Positions 6,213 through 13,605 of a DNA stretch of 14,073 nucleotides are shown one piece after another. The notes beneath the pieces were generated by a model that saw only the letters and a list, made by a program, of their open reading frames with translations, was not told the DNA's origin and did not search any database. Source of the stretch: Robiginitomaculum sp. (lineage in GTDB: Bacteria; Pseudomonadota; Alphaproteobacteria; Caulobacterales; Maricaulaceae); the NCBI GenBank assembly GCA_016765255.1, contig JAESQI010000299.1:1-14073 (forward strand). The letters are read 5' to 3'. The position numbers and the translations under genes were made by a program. Each line of letters begins with the position of its first letter. Within the stretch, counting starts at the first letter, position 1.

Positions 6213-6877
6213 ATAGAACTTTGTTTCGCTGGCATCGCCGTATCGGCATAACCTCCGCCCTGTTTGTACTTGTGCTGGCGGTTACTGGTTTGTTGTTACT
6301 CCTCTCTTCCCCCCTAAAATTAGACACAAAAAAAATTCGTGGTGGGTGGATTGCCAATGCTTATCACCTTGCCCCGCAAACTGAGCCAATTGGTGTAGAG
6401 ATAGGCAGCGGCGTCTGGATCGTCTCGATTGATAATCTAGTATATATAGACAAAGCTCCGCCTATAATTTTATCGTCCCCTCTGTTGGCCGTAGCAAAAC
6501 AAGAGAGCATGTTTGAACTCGTCACACACAATGAATTGATTGTGGTTCTACCAGATGGCCAAATCGTAGAACGCCTGACGAGAAACAGCGAGGCTCCGAT
6601 TAACGGCTTAAAACCTTCGCAACTACCAGCCAATATATTGGCCCAAACTTTAAGACGTTATAGCGGAGAAGGCTTGCCTGCCTCGCGTGTACTACTTGAT
6701 ATTCATACGGGGAGAATCTTTGGGAAACTTGGCCCGTGGATCATGGGCCTTTCCAGCCTGTTATTGATTGCATTGTCCCTAAGCGGTATTTTTATGTGGA
6801 GCACAGCTGGTAAACGCCGCCGCCGACGTGAACGTCTCGAAAAGCAAGCCTCTAAGAGGGCTGACCAATCCGAATAA
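6209..6877 (+). CDS. PepSY-associated two-helix membrane protein
   Basis: A 222-aa inner-membrane protein with helices at about 12-34 and 175-197. The roughly 140-residue loop between them is predicted periplasmic, and the cytoplasmic tail is polybasic (GKRRRRRERL). The RWHRRIG segment before helix 1 (His9) and DIHTGRIFG before helix 2 (His166) are typical of PepSY-associated TM proteins. In several of these, histidines near the membrane bind heme or pass electrons across it. Here it probably moves electrons from the inner-membrane pool to the flavinylated partner encoded just upstream. It starts at GTG, overlapping the previous stop by 4 nt. Its last 26 bases overlap the 3' end of the convergent apbE. 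It is shorter than four-helix PepSY reductases, so partners may be needed. Confidence 0.8.
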   Translation: MNRTLFRWHRRIGITSALFVLVLAVTGLLLLLSSPLKLDTKKIRGGWIANAYHLAPQTEPIGVEIGSGVWIVSIDNLVYIDKAPPIILSSPLLAVAKQESMFELVTHNELIVVLPDGQIVERLTRNSEAPINGLKPSQLPANILAQTLRRYSGEGLPASRVLLDIHTGRIFGKLGPWIMGLSSLLLIALSLSGIFMWSTAGKRRRRRERLEKQASKRADQSE

Positions 6878-7862
6878 TATCACCGTTTTCGCGCACAAGA
6901 AGAATATATTTAGCCCCTGTATCTCGCCAGTTTTTTCCTATCCCGTCTTCGTCCATTAAGGTATACGCAGTCGCGAGAGCATCGGCTATAGCGGCCCGTT
7001 CATGTACAACACTCGCACTGATAAATTGTGGCTTTTTATGACCCGTGCGCGGGGAAAATATATGGCTAAGATGTTCGCCGAGATACCCGCCCTTGGCGGA
7101 GGATGTCGCTAGACTGGCATTTTGTAATTTCACGATCTCAACCATGTCCATCATATTATTGGGGTCTTGCACACCTATGTCCCAAGCACGGCTTCCAAAG
7201 CCGCTATATTCACCAATATTGACCAAAGCAGAATTGACGCCATTTTTTCTCAAAACTGTAACAACAGCTTCCGTAATAAATCCTTGAGCAATGCCGTTTA
7301 GTGTGATGGCAACTCCGAGTTTGGAAAATTCAACACGGCGGTTTTTCACAAGGACAAACTGGTAATCAACCCTCGCATAGGCTTCAGCCCAAGCCTGCTC
7401 AACCCCTTCCTTAGTCAGCTTTGCCCGTGTTAAAAATTCAGCCGTTTTCCACAAAGATTGCACCGTAATATCAAATGCACCATGAGTATATTCAGACACG
7501 GTGCGGGCAGATTGCAATATGTCTATAAATTCTTGGGGCGCATTATCGAGACCGCCGTCTCGGTTTAGCCTAGAAATATCTGAACTTGGATCATACAGAG
7601 AAAACATTTTTTCCAAACGGGCAATCTCATCACGGGCATCTTGCAGAATTGTCTTCACTCGTGCATCGCTAACAAAGAGGCCATATGGCTTGCCTTTTTT
7701 GCTATTCACACGAACGATTTTTATTGAGGCAGGCGCACCAAGAGCCTCCCCCTCCCAAGTCTGGATATAAGAAGTATTTTGGTCGCATCCCTCCAAAGCA
7801 AAAGCCGCCCCTGAAATGAGGGCGGCTCCTGTAAGTTTAATAGCACTACGGCGCGTGGTCAC
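6852..7862 (-). CDS. apbE: FAD:protein FMN transferase ApbE
   Basis: Transfers FMN from FAD to a Thr/Ser of exported flavoproteins. The 336-aa length is typical. The N-terminus has a Tat-like motif (TRRSAIKL), a hydrophobic stretch and Cys26 in a lipobox-like LEGC, so it may be a periplasmic lipoprotein, although Glu at -2 is unusual. Family segments are FSLYDPSSDISRLN (87-100), HGAFDITV (127-134), TLNGIAQGF (187-195), ALVNIGEYSGFG (212-223), SLATSSA (250-256), LSHIFSPRTG (265-274) and AIADALATAY (291-300), containing the metal-binding Asp. The TLNGIAQG and NIGE variants replace the more usual DLGGIAKG and NIGG and recall NosX-like ApbE proteins. The gene starts 6 nt after the lipoprotein gene and converges on the PepSY gene. 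Its obvious substrate is the FMN-binding protein at 5667-6212. Confidence 0.93.
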   Translation of the reverse strand: MTTRRSAIKLTGAALISGAAFALEGCDQNTSYIQTWEGEALGAPASIKIVRVNSKKGKPYGLFVSDARVKTILQDARDEIARLEKMFSLYDPSSDISRLNRDGGLDNAPQEFIDILQSARTVSEYTHGAFDITVQSLWKTAEFLTRAKLTKEGVEQAWAEAYARVDYQFVLVKNRRVEFSKLGVAITLNGIAQGFITEAVVTVLRKNGVNSALVNIGEYSGFGSRAWDIGVQDPNNMMDMVEIVKLQNASLATSSAKGGYLGEHLSHIFSPRTGHKKPQFISASVVHERAAIADALATAYTLMDEDGIGKNWRDTGAKYILLVRENGDIIRIGQPS

Positions 7863-7868
7863 GGGTTT

Positions 7869-8501
7869 TTAAGCTTTCACCTCTGGATAAATAATTTTAT
7901 CGCTAAGGTTATCAAGCACTTCTTGAGCAGAAAACGCATTGTCCATATTGCTCGGCTTTATACCACGCTTAAAACTCACTTCGGCACTGGCACGGTAACG
8001 GGTGACTTCACGGTAATCAAAATCATTGCCAAACCGAGAGCGTCCAAACGGGCTATAGCCAAAGCTATCATAGCCAAAGGCACTATAATAAGGATCATAA
8101 AAACCAAGATGTGATCTGAAACGGCTTCGATAATGAGGGCGGCTCCAACCATAAGAGGGGTGGAAGTAGGAATAATCAAAGAACCCGTAATAGGGGTCTT
8201 GAAAGCCTGTTGAACGAATACGGGTTTTTTTATCCGTCGCTCGGTCCGTCAATGTAAAATAATCATACCCGCTTTGTTTGGTAAGCTCGGCTGCCCTATA
8301 GAGCAAATAAGTTTCAACCGTATCGCGCTTAGTCAGACTATTGCCGTCAAAGCTGATCCGGGTTCGGTCTTTTTCAATTTTTAGTTCTGAAAATCCATTA
8401 CGCGTATCCGCATTCGTGGCGGCCTGATAAGGTGTTGCGGTCGCACACGCGGTCAGAACCACGGCGCCCGCCAAAAGGACTAGTTTTTTAATTGCATGCA
8501 T
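7869..8501 (-). CDS. CC0125/CC1285-type lipoprotein
   Basis: A 210-aa predicted lipoprotein. The N-terminus (MHAIKKLVLLAGAVVLTAC) ends in an LTAC lipobox with Cys19. The mature part opens with TPYQAAT and contains ELKIEKDRTRISFDGNSLT and VETYLLYRAAELT, the hallmarks of this family, whose function is unknown. A middle region rich in Tyr, Phe, Ser, Gly and Arg (about 95-155) looks disordered or surface-like. ATG 8501 was chosen because GGAG sits 6 nt upstream. An in-frame TTG at 8513 would start inside that ribosome-binding site. It is the first gene of an operon with apbE, so it may be an accessory of the flavinylation pathway. Similar lipoproteins occur in many unrelated contexts in alphaproteobacteria, which weakens that link. 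Confidence 0.82.
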   Translation of the reverse strand: MHAIKKLVLLAGAVVLTACATATPYQAATNADTRNGFSELKIEKDRTRISFDGNSLTKRDTVETYLLYRAAELTKQSGYDYFTLTDRATDKKTRIRSTGFQDPYYGFFDYSYFHPSYGWSRPHYRSRFRSHLGFYDPYYSAFGYDSFGYSPFGRSRFGNDFDYREVTRYRASAEVSFKRGIKPSNMDNAFSAQEVLDNLSDKIIYPEVKA

Positions 8502-8547
8502 AGCAGTCTCCAAATTTCTGCTCTCTCAACGATAATCTAACGCAAAA

Positions 8548-8562
8548 TTGTAATAATTACAA
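8548..8562. promoter_or_regulatory. 7-1-7 palindrome upstream of the lipoprotein-apbE operon
   Basis: TTGTAATAATTACAA is a perfect 7-1-7 inverted repeat 46 nt upstream of the lipoprotein ATG. Its half-site shares 5 of 7 bases with the Fur consensus TGATAAT, the same score as box 1 upstream of the porin operon. It may coordinate the two operons. Alternatively, read on the minus strand it is followed by TTTTG and could be a weak AT-rich terminator for the 8589-9011 gene. Confidence 0.45.
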
Positions 8563-8588
8563 GGCTCGCCTGTGCACAATGCCGTGAA

Positions 8589-9011
8589 CTATACAATCAC
8601 CCGTTTTGTTTGCATGAAAACACATATGCCCCACCCCAATACCAAAAGACCATACACTATAATAATGACCGTCAATAATAGGAATGGGAGGTGTAGCGCC
8701 AACCCAAATATACCGTAAACCCACAAAGGGATACTAATAATAATAGCGGCGACACCAATAGATTTCTTTGGGCTTGAACGCAAAATATTTCGTGCCATCA
8801 AAAACAAGATTGCTGCAGGAAGATAAAACATGGCCCCCAACCCAAAACAGACAATAAACGCCTGCATGATTGCAATCCAAGACCGCCCTCCCCCTAAAAA
8901 CCCTGTGAAAATGTATGCAGAGGCGATAAGAGACGCCCCTATGACTAGGGCGGTTGTGATCAAGATCATCAAGGAATATATGCGCAATGATTTGTTGTGA
9001 TACATCTCCAT
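8589..9011 (-). CDS. Unknown four-helix membrane protein
   Basis: A 140-aa product with four strong hydrophobic segments (about residues 11-36, 46-73, 84-103 and 107-132), joined by short loops and ending in a basic tail (QTKRVIV). No catalytic motif or known family was recognised. A GGAG-like sequence lies within the first codons, so ATG 9005 could be the true start rather than ATG 9011. It stands alone between the divergently transcribed clpB-like gene and the lipoprotein-apbE operon. It could be the first gene of that minus-strand run, but 87 nt separate it from the lipoprotein start. A competing minus-strand frame at 8734-9060 is less protein-like. Confidence 0.6.
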   Translation of the reverse strand: MEMYHNKSLRIYSLMILITTALVIGASLIASAYIFTGFLGGGRSWIAIMQAFIVCFGLGAMFYLPAAILFLMARNILRSSPKKSIGVAAIIISIPLWVYGIFGLALHLPFLLLTVIIIVYGLLVLGWGICVFMQTKRVIV

Positions 9012-9087
9012 ATCCTAGTCTTATCTTTGACGCGAAATCATATCTATATAAATATGACAAAATTTATCCGCTCGCCGACCTCGCGCA

Positions 9088-9115
9088 CTTGCACAATTTT
9101 TCATCACTCCCATAT
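9088..9115 (+). promoter_or_regulatory. Candidate heat-shock (RpoH, sigma-32) promoter of the clpB-like gene
   Basis: CTTGCAC (9088-9094) and TCCCATAT (9108-9115) are separated by 13 nt. The E. coli sigma-32 consensus is CTTGAAA, 11-16 nt, CCCCATNT, and the alphaproteobacterial form is CTTG, 17-18 nt, CYTATNT. Both describe this site well. It ends 32 nt before the start codon of a gene that is a classic RpoH target. Confidence 0.65.
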
Positions 9116-9147
9116 CTATTCATATAAACAGATGAAAGGAGAAAACC

Positions 9148-11298
9148 ATGAACAGCGTAGCTATGAATTCACCTGAGGATACTCATGAAGCCTTGACGAA
9201 ATACACGCGCAACCTAACCGAAGCTGCGCGAGACGGGAAACTTGATCCTGTGATTGGTCGGGATGAGGAAATTCGCAGAACGATACAAATCCTGTCGCGG
9301 CGTTCAAAAAATAACCCCCTTTTAATTGGAGAGGCTGGGGTAGGTAAAACTGCAATTATCGAAGGTCTGGCATTGCGTATCGTTAATGGCGATGTACCAG
9401 AAAGTTTGCAAGACAAGGATTTACTGTCTCTTGATCTTGGAGCGTTGATTGCAGGGGCTAAATACCGTGGTGAGTTTGAAGAACGCTTGAAAGCCCTTTT
9501 AGCGGAAATAGATAAAGCAGATGGGAAAATCGTCTTATTCATTGACGAAATCCATATGCTTGTGGGCGCTGGCAAGACTGACGGGGCCATGGACGCCGCA
9601 AATTTGTTAAAGCCAGCTTTAGCAAGAGGAGAATTGCACTGTATCGGCGCGACAACTTTGGATGAATACCGCAAGCATTTAGAAAAAGATGCAGCCCTAG
9701 CGCGGCGGTTTTTAACCATCTTTATTAGTGAACCGAGTGTAGAAGACACGATCTCTATCTTGCGTGGGATTAAAGATAAATATGAAGTCCATCACGGTAT
9801 TCGCATATCAGATGCTGCTATCGTCGCGGCTGCGCAGCTGTCAAACCGGTACATAACAGATAGATTTTTGCCCGACAAAGCGATTGATCTCATGGATGAG
9901 GCCGCATCTCGATTAAGAATGCAGGTTGATAGTAAGCCAGAGGAATTGGACGAAATTGATCGCAGGCTCGTGCAATTACGTATCGAAGTAGAGGCATTAA
10001 AAAAAGAAAAAGATAAAGCTTCGCAAGAACGTCTGCAAAAACGGAAAATAGAAATAGATGATCTGTCAAACCAAAGTGCGGAATTATCACAAATCTGGCA
10101 AGCGGAAAAAGCTAAATTAGCTGCCACCGCACAATCAAAAGAGCGATTGGATATTGCCCGCAATCAATTAGCCGATGCGGTGAGGCGTGGCGATTACGAG
10201 AAAGCAGGGCATTTACAACATGTTGACATTCCCAACTTAGAGACACAAATTCGTGCCTCGGAAGGCAACCAAACAGAGACTGTGAATTCAGGCGATGTGG
10301 TTGGTGAAGACATGATTGCCGCTGTCGTTTCTATCTGGACAGGCATACCTGTCGACAAAATGTTAGAAGGTGAGCGCAAAAAACTCCTCTCTATGGAAAA
10401 AGTTTTGGCCGCCCGCGTGGTCGGCCAAACCAAGGCCATTGCCAGTGTTTCAGATGCGGTACGTCGGGCCCGAGCAGGACTTAAAGATCCGGATCGCCCG
10501 ATTGGAAGTTTCATGTTTTTGGGCCCAACTGGTGTTGGTAAAACTGAGCTGACCAAGGCACTCGCAGACTTTATGTTTGATGATGTGAACGCTATCACTC
10601 GCCTTGATATGAGTGAATATATGGAAAAACATTCCGTTTCACGTATGATCGGCGCTCCGCCAGGATATATAGGCTATGAGGAAGGCGGTGCCTTAACTGA
10701 AGCCGTTCGTCGTCGCCCATACCAAATTATTTTGTTTGACGAAATTGAAAAAGCCCACCCAGATGTATTCAATGTTCTCTTACAAGTTTTAGATGATGGA
10801 CGCCTCACAGATGGACAAGGTCGAACTGTAGATTTTAAAAACTGCCTGATCATCATGACTTCAAATATAGGTGCAGAGTTTTTAATCTCTCTTGAAGACA
10901 ATCAAGATGTAAGCGTCGCCAAAAAAGCCGTCATGGAACGTGTGCAAGCACATTTCAGACCTGAATTTTTAAACCGGCTCGATGAAATACTCCTGTTTGA
11001 GCGACTTAAACCTGAGCATATGGACGCCATAGTCGATATACAAATAAGTCGTTTGTTGTTGTGGTTAAAAGAACGGGCGATCACTATAGAGCTTGATGCA
11101 AAATCTCGAAAATGGTTAGGGGCCAAAGGCTATGATCCAGCATATGGCGCCCGACCTTTAAAACGGGTCATTCAAAAAAATGTGCAAGATGAACTTGCAC
11201 ACAGAATTTTAGCTGGTGATATAAAAGACGGTGATCACGTAAAAATTAGCACAAATGTTGATGGTTTGGTTTTGACAGCCCTAAAGATTAAAGCCTAA
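9148..11298 (+). CDS. clpB: ClpB-type disaggregase lacking the N-terminal domain
   Basis: A two-AAA+ protein unfoldase that, with DnaK, pulls polypeptides out of aggregates. The 716 aa include NBD1 with Walker A GEAGVGKT (61-68), pore loop GAKYRGEF (103-110) and Walker B IVLFIDE (128-134). A full coiled-coil middle domain follows (about 258-375, from MQVDSKPEELDEIDRR). NBD2 has Walker A GPTGVGKT (459-466), pore loop GYIGYEEGG (507-514), Walker B IILFDE (527-532), FRPEFLNRLDE (603-613) and sensor-2 GARPLKR (667-673). The middle domain and the lack of a ClpP-binding IGF/L loop identify ClpB, not ClpA. Normal ClpB has about 860 aa. The missing part is the N-terminal substrate-binding domain, about 150 residues. 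The start is secure: AAAGGAG lies 7 nt before the ATG, and no remnant of the N domain is seen upstream. Confidence 0.92.
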   Translation: MNSVAMNSPEDTHEALTKYTRNLTEAARDGKLDPVIGRDEEIRRTIQILSRRSKNNPLLIGEAGVGKTAIIEGLALRIVNGDVPESLQDKDLLSLDLGALIAGAKYRGEFEERLKALLAEIDKADGKIVLFIDEIHMLVGAGKTDGAMDAANLLKPALARGELHCIGATTLDEYRKHLEKDAALARRFLTIFISEPSVEDTISILRGIKDKYEVHHGIRISDAAIVAAAQLSNRYITDRFLPDKAIDLMDEAASRLRMQVDSKPEELDEIDRRLVQLRIEVEALKKEKDKASQERLQKRKIEIDDLSNQSAELSQIWQAEKAKLAATAQSKERLDIARNQLADAVRRGDYEKAGHLQHVDIPNLETQIRASEGNQTETVNSGDVVGEDMIAAVVSIWTGIPVDKMLEGERKKLLSMEKVLAARVVGQTKAIASVSDAVRRARAGLKDPDRPIGSFMFLGPTGVGKTELTKALADFMFDDVNAITRLDMSEYMEKHSVSRMIGAPPGYIGYEEGGALTEAVRRRPYQIILFDEIEKAHPDVFNVLLQVLDDGRLTDGQGRTVDFKNCLIIMTSNIGAEFLISLEDNQDVSVAKKAVMERVQAHFRPEFLNRLDEILLFERLKPEHMDAIVDIQISRLLLWLKERAITIELDAKSRKWLGAKGYDPAYGARPLKRVIQKNVQDELAHRILAGDIKDGDHVKISTNVDGLVLTALKIKA

Positions 11299-11358
11299 TT
11301 ATTCAGGTATTCACATTCGTAACAAAATGAGGTATTCTCTGATGAAAAGGAGAACAAC

Positions 11359-12216
11359 ATGAATGCAGATACAGGTGATATGAGTAAATCAATTGGCGTT
11401 AGCAGCGGGTTTGATATTCCAGATCCGACACAGGTAAAACGCCTTGAAGGCAAAGTGTCAGCAACCGAATGGACATTGCGCTGTGAGCTTGCCGCCACAT
11501 ATAGACTTTGCGCGCTCTATGGTTGGACGGATTTAGTCTTTACTCATATTTCCGCCAAATTGCCTGATGAACCCGATGAAGATGGAGAGATGAAAGAAAG
11601 ATTTTTGATCAATCCTTACGGGGTTTTGTTTGACGAGATGACGGCTTCTTCTTTGGTGAAAATCGACTTGGAGGGAAATATTGTTGGTGACAGCCCCTAT
11701 TTCATTAACCCTGCTGGCTTTACCATCCACAGCGCCGTTCACGCGGCCCGCGAAGATGCTGGCTGTGTCTTGCATGTGCATACGCCTTACGGGGTTGCTG
11801 TTTCTGTACAAAAAGGAGGCTTGCGGAAATATACTCAATTTTCCATGATTGTGCATGATGACCTCGCCTATCATGATTATGAGGGCATTGCGCTAGACCA
11901 TGACGAACGCGAACGTATTGTCAATAATATGGGAACGCACAATTTATTGATGCTCCGTAATCACGGCACATTAACAGTGGGGGCAAATTGCGCGCTGGCA
12001 TTCATGCGCATGTATTTTTTAGAAAATGCCTGCAAAACCCAAATCCTCGCCCAAAGTATTGGGGATCCCAATTTTTTACACGAAGAAGACGACGCTATGT
12101 CTGCTCGTGTCCACATGCAAGGCGCCGCAGCCTTTATGCCAGGTATGGGCGATAATCTCGTCTGGCCAGGCTTGATGCGCAAACTCGCCAAAACCAACCC
12201 GGGGCATGATCATTAG
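11359..12216 (+). CDS. Class II aldolase/adducin family protein
   Basis: A 285-aa cytosolic protein with the zinc-binding fold of L-fuculose-phosphate aldolase. The metal ligands are visible as His139 and His141 (CVLHVHTPYG) and His202 (LRNHGTLTVG). The family segment NPAGFTIHSAVHAARED lies at 117-133. The position of the catalytic Glu73 of FucA, four residues before the conserved His, is Gly120 here, so classical retro-aldol chemistry by that residue is unlikely. Such adducin-like members act as decarboxylases, epimerases or enzymes of unknown substrate, and the substrate here cannot be named. AAGGAG lies 7 nt before ATG 11359. It follows clpB by 60 nt with no terminator seen and could be read through from it. 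Its stop overlaps the convergent DUF1801 gene by 4 nt. Confidence 0.88.
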   Translation: MNADTGDMSKSIGVSSGFDIPDPTQVKRLEGKVSATEWTLRCELAATYRLCALYGWTDLVFTHISAKLPDEPDEDGEMKERFLINPYGVLFDEMTASSLVKIDLEGNIVGDSPYFINPAGFTIHSAVHAAREDAGCVLHVHTPYGVAVSVQKGGLRKYTQFSMIVHDDLAYHDYEGIALDHDERERIVNNMGTHNLLMLRNHGTLTVGANCALAFMRMYFLENACKTQILAQSIGDPNFLHEEDDAMSARVHMQGAAAFMPGMGDNLVWPGLMRKLAKTNPGHDH

Positions 12217-12625
12217 GGTTTAGGTTTTTCATCTACATAATACGAAAGAGCGGCGCTGATAAATAATGACAGTTCTGGTTTTGGCAAGGGCGTATTTATA
12301 GTCAAGCGTATTTCCCGATTGCCGTGATAATCAAACAAGTCCGCGCTATGATCTCGAAAATCTGAAATCAGGCGTGTAGAGCACGGCACAAAAGAGAATA
12401 CGTTCCCGTGTCCGCATTGCCATCCAGCCGAACTGGTGTGCCAGATTTAGGGCGTACCGTTGCAAAGCTCACCTGACCCCATTTGACACTTTCTTCGATC
12501 ACACCAATATGGTCACTGGCTTTGGCAATCGTTAACACCAGCTCCCGCACCGCCAGAAGTCGCTTTTTCAATGGGGCAGGATAACTCTCTAAGACGTTTG
12601 AGACAGGTGTGATCATACTCCACAC
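12213..12625 (-). pseudogene. DUF1801 (YdhG-like) gene with a one-base frameshift
   Basis: The first frame begins near 12625 and gives VLESYPAPLKKRLLAVRELV, IEESVKWGQVSFATVRPKSG and TPVRLDGNADTGTYSL, which fit DUF1801. It then derails to a stop 8 codons on. The minus-strand +1 frame continues correctly with FVPCSTRLISDFRD, SADLFDYHGNREIRL and FISAALSYYVDEKP, to a stop at 12213-12215. Restoring one T in the T4 run (plus-strand AAAA, 12390-12393) gives a 137-codon gene, the usual length. The family's function is poorly known (a fold shared with frataxin-like proteins has been proposed). The start is uncertain: GTG 12625 or ATG 12616. The opposite-strand promoter region lies immediately upstream. 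A sequencing error is as likely as a true mutation. Confidence 0.82.
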
Positions 12626-12652
12626 TTATATATGTAAACTTGATCTGTCACT

Positions 12653-12698
12653 TGTCAAAATCAATGATATTGACAAAGTGATATCATTATGATATCTT
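12653..12698. promoter_or_regulatory. Back-to-back divergent promoters for the DUF1801 gene and the SPFH operon
   Basis: TTGTCAA (12652-12658) and TTGACAA (12670-12676) form a perfect inverted repeat, and each arm is a consensus -35 on its own strand. Plus strand: TTGACA (12670-12675), 17 nt, TATCTT (12693-12698), about 30 nt before ATG 12728. Minus strand: TTGACA (12658-12653), 17 nt, ACATAT (12635-12630). Between them lies a second palindrome, TCAATGATATTGA (12661-12673). Confidence 0.5.
12680..12696. promoter_or_regulatory. 17-bp palindromic operator candidate
   Basis: GATATCATTATGATATC is a perfect 8-1-8 palindrome. It fills the spacer and overlaps the -10 of the SPFH operon promoter, where a bound protein would block transcription. 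A ribbon-helix-helix protein encoded as the second gene of the operon is an obvious candidate to bind it. That assignment is inference. Confidence 0.55.
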
Positions 12699-12727
12699 TT
12701 TTATATTGTTACAAGAAAGGACATTAC

Positions 12728-13594
12728 ATGAAAGAGAGACATTATAAATCATTACCGGGGATACCTGTATTGATAATCGCACTGGTTTTACCATTTATTG
12801 GAGCGGGACTCGGTATATATTTCGGCACACGGGGCCATGTGGCGGCGGCATTATTGAGTACCGTGCCAACAGTATTTACAGCCCTGTTTTTATTTTCAGG
12901 ACTCTACAAAGTCGAGCCAAACCAATCGGCAGTCTTGAGCCTGTTTGGCAAATATGTGGGAACAACCCGCACGCAAGGCCTGCGGTGGAACAATATCTTT
13001 TTTGCCAAGAAGAAAATCTCCTTGCGCATTCGTAATTTTGAATCTGGCCGTTTAAAGGTGAATGATAGTGGCGGTTCCCCCATAGAAATTGCCGCCATCG
13101 TTGTTTGGGAAGTAACCGATAGTTCAGAAGCCGTCTATAATGTGGACGACTATGAAAGTTTTGTGCAAATTCAAAGTGAGGCCGCCATCCGCTCTATGGC
13201 CTCGATTTACCCTTATGACCCGCACGAAGAAGATGAAGTGGCATTGCGTTCACACCCTATAGAAGTGTCTACGCAAATGAAAAAGGAAATTCAGGAACGA
13301 CTGACCGAAGCTGGAATAACAGTTATCGAAGCCCGCATTTCTCATCTGGCCTATTCACCAGAGATTGCCCAAGCCATGCTGCAACGCCAGCAAGCTGGTG
13401 CTATCATTGCCGCTCGCACACGCATTGTAGAAGGTGCCGTGGGTATGGTGGAAATGGCCCTCGATAGCCTAAAAGAAAAAGGCGTGGTTGATTTAGACGA
13501 AGAACGCCGCGCCGCTATGGTCAGTAATCTTTTGGTTGTCTTGTGTTCAGACCGCGCCACGCAACCCGTGGTCAATACTGGCTCTATTTACTAG
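12728..13594 (+). CDS. SPFH/Band 7/PHB domain membrane protein
   Basis: A 288-aa member of the stomatin/prohibitin/flotillin/HflK-C superfamily, which forms membrane-anchored oligomers that organise lipid domains or regulate proteases. Two hydrophobic segments (about residues 12-33 and 39-58) lead into the SPFH domain (from GLYKVEPNQSAVLSLFGKY to about residue 230). That domain includes TQGLRWNNIFF, IEIAAIVVWEV and AIRSMASIYPYD. The C-terminal helical part (ARISHLAYSPEIAQAMLQRQQA) is the typical oligomerisation region. ATG 12728 was chosen because AAAGGA lies 7 nt upstream. An in-frame ATG at 12689 lies inside the promoter. It is followed after 11 nt by the Arc-like gene, a pairing I recall from other alphaproteobacteria. 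Confidence 0.92.
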   Translation: MKERHYKSLPGIPVLIIALVLPFIGAGLGIYFGTRGHVAAALLSTVPTVFTALFLFSGLYKVEPNQSAVLSLFGKYVGTTRTQGLRWNNIFFAKKKISLRIRNFESGRLKVNDSGGSPIEIAAIVVWEVTDSSEAVYNVDDYESFVQIQSEAAIRSMASIYPYDPHEEDEVALRSHPIEVSTQMKKEIQERLTEAGITVIEARISHLAYSPEIAQAMLQRQQAGAIIAARTRIVEGAVGMVEMALDSLKEKGVVDLDEERRAAMVSNLLVVLCSDRATQPVVNTGSIY

Positions 13595-13605
13595 GACACG
13601 AACCC

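Noticed and set aside
8734..9060. Minus-strand frame overlapping the four-helix membrane protein
   Set aside because: Out of frame with the hydrophobic-segment pattern and not protein-like; treated as a shadow.
9183..9749. 188-aa minus-strand open frame inside clpB
   Set aside because: Ser/Arg/Ala-rich antisense shadow of a strongly conserved gene.
13543..13605. Upstream in-frame start for the Arc-like protein
   Set aside because: It lies inside the SPFH gene with no ribosome-binding site. ATG 13606 has AGGAC at good distance, and the fold begins there.
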